From Sulfurimonas sp. (GTDB taxonomy: Bacteria > Campylobacterota > Campylobacteria > Campylobacterales > Sulfurimonadaceae): a stretch of DNA of 10,918 bases. The notes below the pieces were generated by a model. The model was not told the DNA's origin and did not search any database. It saw only the letters and a list, made by a program, of their open reading frames with translations. The position numbers and the translations under genes were made by a program. Location of the stretch: positions 1-10,918 of the forward strand of contig WFPU01000259.1 of the NCBI GenBank assembly GCA_015487435.1, written 5' to 3'. Shown piece after piece: positions 5,866 to 10,918 of this stretch (position 1 is its first letter; the number at the start of each line of letters is the position of its first letter).

Positions 5866-6725
5866 TGATTTTCAAATTTTATTTTAAATCTTTTACCTTA
5901 ATTGTACTATTTTTTAGCACCCTTTGTGTTGCACAAAATACAGATATTTTAAGCGAACATACCTCTTTTACCTCAAAAAACTGTACAGCTTGTCATACCG
6001 CTAAGGATGGCGATTCTGGCAAATTGATAATTCAAGGTGACGAATTATGTTTTAAATGTCATGAGGATGTAAAACAAAAAGTTAAAAACTCTATAAATAA
6101 ACATGGAGCGATGGAGATGGGCGGTTGTCTTGGATGCCATAATCCTCATACTTCCAAAAATGTAAGCTTATTAAAAGAAGAAGATTCAAAAACTATATGT
6201 TTAACATGTCACAGTTCACAACTTCCTCGTGATGAAGATGGCAAAATGCTTATGAATATAGGTGAACATCTAATTAATAACCCTGACGCTCATGGCCCTA
6301 TTATGTGGGGTGATTGTGCAGCTTGTCATGATCCTCACGGTTCAGATAATCTTAGAATGTTAAAAAAACCTTTTCCAAAAAAATCATCTATAACTTTTAA
6401 AGCTGACAACTATGTATGTTTTGAGTGCCACGAACCTAAAAAAATGACACAGAGATATACAAAAGAGTTTACAGAGTTTAGAAATGGAGATAAAAATGCT
6501 CACTATCTTCATGTAAATCAAAAGCGAATCTCTTGTAAAGTATGTCACGATTATCATGCTTCAAAAGATCTACCTCATCACATAAAAGATGAGACTACTT
6601 TTGGTCCAGCAAAATTTCCTCTAAGGTATATAGGGTCTCCTGATGGTGGTTCATGTAATCCTATTTGTCATACTAGAAGGTATTATAATCAAGTTAAACC
6701 TGTAAATGTAAGAACAAACAAATAG
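5865..6725 (+). CDS. Periplasmic multiheme c-type cytochrome, shorter paralogue (7 CXXCH + 1 CX3CH)
   Basis: This second secreted multiheme cytochrome has 286 residues and up to eight haems. It starts with GTG at 5865-5867, whose G is the last base of the preceding TAG, so translation is probably coupled. The GTG gives an intact signal peptide (hydrophobic core 10-22, likely cleavage after CVA at 23). CXXCH motifs begin at residues 40, 62, 88, 112, 151, 185 and 224, with CNPICH at 264-269. Motifs 1-2 match motif 1 and motif 6 of the upstream paralogue, and the remainder aligns without large gaps to its motif 7 onward. The difference is therefore a clean gain or loss of a four-haem block. From about residue 106 the two proteins are very similar. 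The cysteine at 21 is not in a proper lipobox, so a lipoprotein is unlikely. Function beyond electron transfer is not shown. Confidence 0.9.
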   Translation: MIFKFYFKSFTLIVLFFSTLCVAQNTDILSEHTSFTSKNCTACHTAKDGDSGKLIIQGDELCFKCHEDVKQKVKNSINKHGAMEMGGCLGCHNPHTSKNVSLLKEEDSKTICLTCHSSQLPRDEDGKMLMNIGEHLINNPDAHGPIMWGDCAACHDPHGSDNLRMLKKPFPKKSSITFKADNYVCFECHEPKKMTQRYTKEFTEFRNGDKNAHYLHVNQKRISCKVCHDYHASKDLPHHIKDETTFGPAKFPLRYIGSPDGGSCNPICHTRRYYNQVKPVNVRTNK

Positions 6726-6743
6726 TTTTAATAGAGTTCATGG

Positions 6744-6769
6744 AAGTATTTAAAAAATTTTAAATATTT
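6744..6769. terminator. AT-only dyad between convergent genes (possible bidirectional terminator)
   Basis: TATTTAAAA (6747-6755) and TTTTAAATA (6758-6766) are exact inverted copies around a two-base centre. The pairing extends outward through a G-T wobble to 6744 and 6769, with T-runs on both strands. It lies between the convergent cytochrome and MEMO genes and overlaps the MEMO stop codon. The stem has no G-C pairs apart from the wobble, so its strength as a terminator is doubtful. Confidence 0.35.
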
Positions 6770-7551
6770 TCAAAACAAGCACTTACATATCCGACTACCC
6801 TGCTTTTATCATTGCTTGTATCAGCGCTAGTCCTATAATCAAGAATAGTAGAATTTAAGTTAAGTTTTTTTGCACTCAAAATCATCGCTTCAACACCTAT
6901 TTTACCACATGCCTCACATCCACTATGAAGCAGATCGACATCTAAACTCTCAATAGCACTCAAACATATATTATCAAGTTTGTTTGCATCTTCTAGATTA
7001 TGAAAATGACTTAAATCTGTACTAATTATCACTCCACAATCATCTTGTGCTAAAACAAAATCTATAATTTTTGAAATCTCTTGTGGATTGGTATCACTAT
7101 AGACTAATTCAACTATATTGACATCTATTAAGTAGTATTTTATAAAAGGAAATTGAACCTCTGTAGAGTGTTCAACATGTGCCTCTTCTAAAGAGATAAA
7201 AGAAAAATTATTTACTAACTTTTCATATAAACTCTTTGAACTTTTAATCTCTCCAAACGGCGTATCATAAGAGTTAAAATTACAAAGGCTTACACCATCA
7301 AAAGCAACTCTATGTGATGGTCCAATAACAACAAAATTTTTAACCATACTATTTTGCAAAACCCTGTATGCTGTATTTGCCGTATATCCTGAATATATAT
7401 ATCCAGCGTGAGGAACTATTACAGCTTTGCATTTGAGGTCTGGTAATTCAAAATTTTCATCATAAACTTTAGAGAAATGTTCAAAATATCTCTTTAGTTC
7501 AACATCCCTACCTGGATAAAAAGTTCCATTTACACTCATCTCTCGTCTCAT
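6760..7551 (-). CDS. amrB: MEMO1-family protein, AmmeMemoRadiSam system protein B
   Basis: This MEMO-like protein is related to LigB-type extradiol dioxygenases; its biochemical role in bacteria is not settled to my knowledge. With the ATG at 7551 it has 263 residues, close to the family norm. Landmarks are NGTFYPG (8-14), VPHAGYIYSGYTANTAY (46-62, His48), VIGPSH (75-80, His80), EEAHVEHSTEVQFPF (122-136), ISTDLSHFH (176-184) and GCEACGKIGVEAM (211-223). These correspond to the metal-site residues of human MEMO1 (two His, a further His and a Cys). An ATG 39 bases further upstream is in frame but lies deep inside the radical SAM gene. The 7551 start has AAGGAG seven bases before it and a classic ATGA overlap with the upstream stop, so it is preferred. 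It is the last gene of the kinase-AMMECR1-radical SAM-MEMO unit. Confidence 0.9.
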   Translation of the reverse strand: MRREMSVNGTFYPGRDVELKRYFEHFSKVYDENFELPDLKCKAVIVPHAGYIYSGYTANTAYRVLQNSMVKNFVVIGPSHRVAFDGVSLCNFNSYDTPFGEIKSSKSLYEKLVNNFSFISLEEAHVEHSTEVQFPFIKYYLIDVNIVELVYSDTNPQEISKIIDFVLAQDDCGVIISTDLSHFHNLEDANKLDNICLSAIESLDVDLLHSGCEACGKIGVEAMILSAKKLNLNSTILDYRTSADTSNDKSRVVGYVSACFENI

Positions 7552-8537
7552 GACCAAACTCCTTGTATGCTCTCTCCACATGATGCACATTTTGAATCAA
7601 CTATAGTCTCCATGTGTGAACGAAACCCTGCCCTATCTACCAATTTACTTTTACATCTAGGGCAATATGTAGAGCTGTCGTTTTGTACATTTCCAAGATA
7701 TACATATTTTATACCAAAACCATAAGCTATCTCTCTGGCTTTTTGTAAACTCTCCAAAGAAGTACTTGGAGTATCTAACATCTTATAATTTGGATGAAAT
7801 GCACTAAAGTGCCATGGAATATCTCTACCAAGTTTTGTAGAGATAAATTCTGCCATCTTATCTATCTCCTCTTCACTATCATTAACTCCTGGAATAAGCA
7901 AAGTTGTTATCTCTAGCCAAATATCACTTTTAGCAAAAGATACAAGAGAATCTAAAACACCATCTAAATTTGTTTTTAAAACTTTTTTATAATAATCATA
8001 AGAAAAACTTTTAAGGTCAATATTTATAGCATCTAACCAAAGTTTCATATCTTCTAAAACCTCTTTAGATTCATATCCACTAGAGACAAATATATTTTTT
8101 ATCCCTCTCTCTTTTGCTAATACACCAATATCTTTAGCATACGGGTACCAAATAGTTGGTTCATTGTAAGTATAACTTATACTTTCGGTTTTATTTTTTA
8201 TCGCTATATTTACAATATCTTCTGGAGTATATATAACACCTTCATCTACATCATTTGTTTGAGATATAGAATGGTTTTGACAAAATGGACAACGAAAGTT
8301 ACATCCTAGTGTCCCTATAGATAAAGATTTAGAAGATGGTAAAAAATGATAAAGTGGCTTTTTCTCAATGGGATCTATATGAATTGCACTTGGATGATTA
8401 TATGTTTTGTTTACAAGTTTTAAGTCAATATTATAATTTACACCACAAAAACCATGCCTACCCTCATAAATTTTACAATAATGTTTACACAAAAGACAGA
8501 TGATAGTATCTTCATCTTTATAACTGTAGTATTTCAT
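7548..8537 (-). CDS. amrS: AmmeMemoRadiSam system radical SAM enzyme
   Basis: A radical SAM enzyme predicted to cleave S-adenosylmethionine at a [4Fe-4S] cluster; its substrate is unknown. The cluster motif is CNFRCPFC (79-86, CX3CX2C), preceded by SIGTLG. An N-terminal Cys set (14, 17, 21, 31 in a CLLC / HYC / GFCG pattern) and a C-terminal zinc-ribbon-like set (CPRC 292-295, CASC 317-320) are both present. SYTYNEPTIWYPY and WHFSAFHPNYKM are typical of this branch, which resembles pyruvate formate-lyase activases but is distinguished by its neighbours. The ATG at 8537 gives 329 residues and follows a strong AGGAGG six bases upstream; a longer in-frame start at 8594 adds 19 unrelated residues inside AMMECR1. 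It overlaps AMMECR1 by 20 bases and MEMO by 4, indicating tight co-translation of all three system proteins. Confidence 0.92.
   Translation of the reverse strand: MKYYSYKDEDTIICLLCKHYCKIYEGRHGFCGVNYNIDLKLVNKTYNHPSAIHIDPIEKKPLYHFLPSSKSLSIGTLGCNFRCPFCQNHSISQTNDVDEGVIYTPEDIVNIAIKNKTESISYTYNEPTIWYPYAKDIGVLAKERGIKNIFVSSGYESKEVLEDMKLWLDAINIDLKSFSYDYYKKVLKTNLDGVLDSLVSFAKSDIWLEITTLLIPGVNDSEEEIDKMAEFISTKLGRDIPWHFSAFHPNYKMLDTPSTSLESLQKAREIAYGFGIKYVYLGNVQNDSSTYCPRCKSKLVDRAGFRSHMETIVDSKCASCGESIQGVWS
7559..7564 (-). promoter_or_regulatory. Ribosome binding site that fixes the MEMO start
   Basis: Read on the minus strand this is AAGGAG, seven bases before the ATG at 7551. It supports the ATGA-overlap start rather than the longer in-frame ATG at 7590. 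Confidence 0.75.
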
Positions 8538-9090
8538 CAAATTCCTCCTCTGTAGAATCAACACTATATCTATAAATAATTGGATGCTCCTCATAAATTG
8601 AAATAGAAGAACCTGCTTTTTGACTTAGGTGTTCTAAAAATAATTTTGGAGTTGGCAACTGCTCCCAAACTTGAGGTAAAAAAGTCCCTTGATATATCCC
8701 ATGTTTTAAAATTAAACCATCTACATTTGGTTGAATTTTTTCACATAAATTATCAAAATCTTCATACTTTACTATAGTAGGCTCACTTAAAAGTGAAACT
8801 TCAATATTAAGTCGTGATAATTCATCCTCACTTAAAGCATTAAATCTAGGGTCTTCAAATCCTGCTGAGATAGCATTATTTATAACATCATCAAGCAGTG
8901 TTCGATAAGCTATGATAGAGCCAATACAACCTCGCAACTCTCCATCTTTTTTCAAAGTTACAAAAGTAGCACCATCCTTTTTTAAAAACGGATATCTCTC
9001 TAAGAGTTTATTTTCATCAAACTTGTAAGTGTGGTTTAGCTTGTTTAATATTGCACTTTTTGCAATTCGCAGTAAAATAGAATCTAACAT
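8518..9090 (-). CDS. amrA: AMMECR1-domain protein, AmmeMemoRadiSam system protein A
   Basis: This protein is the bacterial counterpart of human AMMECR1; no agreed reaction is known to me, and the conserved Cys-containing motif suggests a catalytic or binding site. The 190-residue protein is one AMMECR1 domain. Hallmarks are LRGCIGS (52-58, Cys55), FEDPRF (78-83), LNIEVSLLSEP (94-104), VDGLILKHG (124-132) and GTFLPQVWEQLPTPKLFLEHL (135-155). Length fits the family. The ATG at 9090 has AAGGAG five bases upstream. The kinase gene ends 14 bases before this start and the radical SAM gene begins 20 bases before this gene's stop, so it sits in the middle of one transcription unit. It is a soluble cytosolic protein with no signal or membrane segment. 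Confidence 0.92.
   Translation of the reverse strand: MLDSILLRIAKSAILNKLNHTYKFDENKLLERYPFLKKDGATFVTLKKDGELRGCIGSIIAYRTLLDDVINNAISAGFEDPRFNALSEDELSRLNIEVSLLSEPTIVKYEDFDNLCEKIQPNVDGLILKHGIYQGTFLPQVWEQLPTPKLFLEHLSQKAGSSISIYEEHPIIYRYSVDSTEEEFDEILQL
8544..8549 (-). promoter_or_regulatory. Ribosome binding site that fixes the radical SAM start
   Basis: On the minus strand this reads AGGAGG, six bases before the ATG at 8537 and inside the 3' end of the AMMECR1 gene. It decides for the 8537 start over the in-frame ATG at 8594. Confidence 0.75.
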
Positions 9091-9104
9091 TTTAACTCCT
9101 TATC

Positions 9105-10907
9105 TTATAAAAATTTACTTAAAACCTCATTTAACTTTTTAGTATCTACTGGTTTTGTAATATACTCATCCATTCCAACCTCTATAAACCTTTCCCTATC
9201 CCCTTTTATAGCATTTGCAGTTACAGCTATAATTGGTGTATGGGTTAAATTATTTTCTTTTTCAATTTCAATTATTTTTTTTGTAGCTTCCATACCATTC
9301 ATAATAGGCATATTTTCATCCATTAAAATCACATTATATTTAGATGTTTTAAATAATTTTACAGCTTCTTCTCCATTATTTGCTATATCATAGGTTAAAC
9401 CAATTTTACTTAAAACAACCTCTAAAAACATTTGATTTAATTTATTGTCTTCTGTAACAAGTAAATGACCCTTTAATTTTTGCTTATTATTTTGTAGAGT
9501 TTTTTCTTCTTTTTTTATCTCTTTTACTATTTCTAAAGGTATTGAAAAATAAAATTTACTACCAATTCCAACTTCACTTTTTACTTTTAATTCACCACCA
9601 AAAAGCTTTACAAGTTTACTGCTTATTGAGAGACCTAGACCAGTACCTCCATATTTTCTTGTAGTAGAACTATCCTTTTGTGAAAAAGAATCAAATATTT
9701 TGATTTGACTTTTTTTATCTATCCCTATACCTTCATCTTTTACAAAAACATTTAAGAATCCAACTTTATACTCTACATCAATATATATTTTTTTACCATT
9801 AGGAGTAAATTTAATTGCATTGCTTACCAAATTTGAGACAATTTGCTTTATTCTAACAGAATCACTAAGGACATATTTTGGAAATTCAGAATCAATATTT
9901 AATTCCAGTTTTATATCTTTTTCTTTAGCTTTTTCAAAAAACAGTAACTGTATATCTTTAAAGGATTTACTCAAATTAACAGGTATTTGTTCTATCTCAA
10001 ATTTTCCACTCTCAATTTTTGAAAAGTCTAAAATATCATTAATTATTGTCAATAAATCTTGACTAGAACTATTAATAATATCAAAGTACTTTTGTCTTTG
10101 TAAATCTTTTTCATCTTTTTTCAATATATCAATAAAGCCCATAAGTGCATTAAGTGGTGTCCTTATTTCGTGTGACATATTAGCAAGAAAATCAGCTTTT
10201 GCCCTCATTGCTGTGACTAATTCTTGTGTGCGTTTTTGAACTTCCTTTTCTAAATTTTCTTTAATTTTTGTATTTTCAAATTCTAGAGCTTTTTTATCAG
10301 AGATATCACGCCATACAGTATGTATGATATGCTTATCTCCTATGGTTAAGTTAGTAAATGTAACATCACACCAAAAATTTTCTTTATTTGCTCTTGTGTA
10401 TAACCATTCAAAATTATGAGCACCATTTTCTAAAGATAGTTGCATCATTTTATCTGCTTTAGTAGATGACAACTCTCCATCTGTTTGATATTTAGGGGAA
10501 AACTCAGATAGATGCTTATCTAAAAGATTTTCTTTTTTTTTATATCCAAGCATTTTTACTATAGAATCATTACAATCAACAAATTTTTTATTTTCAATAA
10601 GCAGTATTCCATCGTGAGATTTTTGAAAAAGAGTCTCAAACATCTCTTTTTGTAGTTTTAACTCTTGTGTTTTTTTCTCAACAGCCTCTTTTAGTTCTTT
10701 GTTATGATTTAAAAATTGTTGTTCACTCTCTTGTTTTATCTTTTCATATCTACTCAAAAGAAAAGCTAATAATGCTGTAGCAACAAAAAATATAATAAAT
10801 TCTGAATGTTCTAATTCAATAATATTAGTTTGATATAAAATCATCAATATTGTAACCATAGCTATAACCCATCGAATTCCCTCTTTTAAGTCAAGCAGAA
10901 AAAACAT
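9105..10907 (-). CDS. Hybrid PAS sensor histidine kinase with C-terminal receiver domain (N-terminus may extend past window)
   Basis: A membrane-bound sensor that autophosphorylates and passes phosphate to its own receiver. Domains in the 600 residues shown: two membrane helices (about 12-30 and 36-53), a coiled-coil linker (54-88), a PAS domain (about 89-205, ending WRDISDKKALEFE), a second coiled coil (206-235), HisKA with SHEIRTP (phosphorylated His246), HATPase with N-box Asn363 (NLVSNAIKF), DEGIGID (391-397) and YGGTGLGL (419-426), then a receiver (about 480-600) with Glu486-Asp487, phospho-acceptor Asp530 (LMDENMP), a Thr at 563 and Lys585 in TKP. No HPt domain or separate response regulator is visible. 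No ribosome site precedes the ATG at 10907, and the frame stays open to the window edge, so the true start and more membrane or sensor sequence may lie outside. It ends 14 bases before AMMECR1, suggesting joint transcription with the AmmeMemoRadiSam genes. Confidence 0.9.
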   Translation of the reverse strand: MFFLLDLKEGIRWVIAMVTILMILYQTNIIELEHSEFIIFFVATALLAFLLSRYEKIKQESEQQFLNHNKELKEAVEKKTQELKLQKEMFETLFQKSHDGILLIENKKFVDCNDSIVKMLGYKKKENLLDKHLSEFSPKYQTDGELSSTKADKMMQLSLENGAHNFEWLYTRANKENFWCDVTFTNLTIGDKHIIHTVWRDISDKKALEFENTKIKENLEKEVQKRTQELVTAMRAKADFLANMSHEIRTPLNALMGFIDILKKDEKDLQRQKYFDIINSSSQDLLTIINDILDFSKIESGKFEIEQIPVNLSKSFKDIQLLFFEKAKEKDIKLELNIDSEFPKYVLSDSVRIKQIVSNLVSNAIKFTPNGKKIYIDVEYKVGFLNVFVKDEGIGIDKKSQIKIFDSFSQKDSSTTRKYGGTGLGLSISSKLVKLFGGELKVKSEVGIGSKFYFSIPLEIVKEIKKEEKTLQNNKQKLKGHLLVTEDNKLNQMFLEVVLSKIGLTYDIANNGEEAVKLFKTSKYNVILMDENMPIMNGMEATKKIIEIEKENNLTHTPIIAVTANAIKGDRERFIEVGMDEYITKPVDTKKLNEVLSKFL

Positions 10908-10918
10908 TAGGTATATAC

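Noticed and set aside
5860..5870. The two cytochromes as one gene broken by a frameshift
   Set aside because: The second has its own intact signal peptide and haem start, and it is a full paralogue rather than a continuation.
5916..5930. Second cytochrome as a lipoprotein
   Set aside because: The cysteine at residue 21 is preceded by STL, which does not match a lipobox; cleavage after CVA is more natural.
7552..7590. Longer N-terminus for MEMO
   Set aside because: The 13 added residues are not family-like, and the ATG at 7551 has an AAGGAG site and a 4-base overlap with the upstream stop.
8538..8594. Longer N-terminus for the radical SAM enzyme
   Set aside because: It would add 19 unrelated residues inside AMMECR1, while AGGAGG lies six bases before the ATG at 8537.
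9820..10062. Plus-strand open frame opposite the kinase
   Set aside because: It lies opposite the conserved HATPase and HisKA region and has no domain.

Overview
The window is AT-rich, densely packed bacterial DNA. Gene content and order point to Campylobacterota, probably a Sulfurimonas-like free-living member. The evidence is the modA / di-Mop protein / modB / modC order known from Campylobacter relatives, the periplasmic multiheme c-type cytochromes, the PAS hybrid kinase and the codon use. This placement is inference; no rRNA or other phylogenetic marker is present.

Layout. (1) 1-485, plus strand: the 3' part of miaA (tRNA A37 prenyltransferase), cut by the window edge. (2) 508-580: a paired-hairpin repeat between convergent genes. 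(3) 582-1788, minus strand: a small cytosolic parvulin followed by aguB (N-carbamoylputrescine amidase), with a palindrome-rich gap between them. (4) 1816-1937: a second, longer copy of the paired-hairpin repeat in the divergent gap between the parvulin and modA. (5) 2017-4659, plus strand: the molybdate ABC transporter operon modA, di-Mop (TOBE) protein, modB, modC. All junctions are 4-base start/stop overlaps, so translation is probably coupled. (6) 4717-6725, plus strand: two tandem paralogous periplasmic multiheme cytochromes with 12 and 8 possible haem sites. They are separated by a one-base overlap, and both end in an unusual CX3CH site. (7) 6760-10907, minus strand: a hybrid PAS histidine kinase (possibly cut by the right edge), followed by the three members of the AmmeMemoRadiSam set: AMMECR1, radical SAM enzyme and MEMO. 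The four genes are tightly spaced or overlapping.

How they may work together. The mod operon supplies molybdate for molybdoenzymes, and the neighbouring cytochromes are electron carriers of a kind that often serve respiratory oxidoreductases. The co-location is suggestive, but no molybdoenzyme is in the window. The kinase-AMMECR1-radical SAM-MEMO cluster looks like one transcription unit and links a sensory protein to a conserved three-protein system whose chemistry is, to my knowledge, poorly defined.

The most interesting non-coding signal is the repeat family. Its two copies contain four hairpin arms that share a frame and a loop but carry four different, fully complementary stem cores. 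That covariation implies that the fold itself is selected. No gene-free stretch exceeds 300 bases; the longest is 1789-2016.
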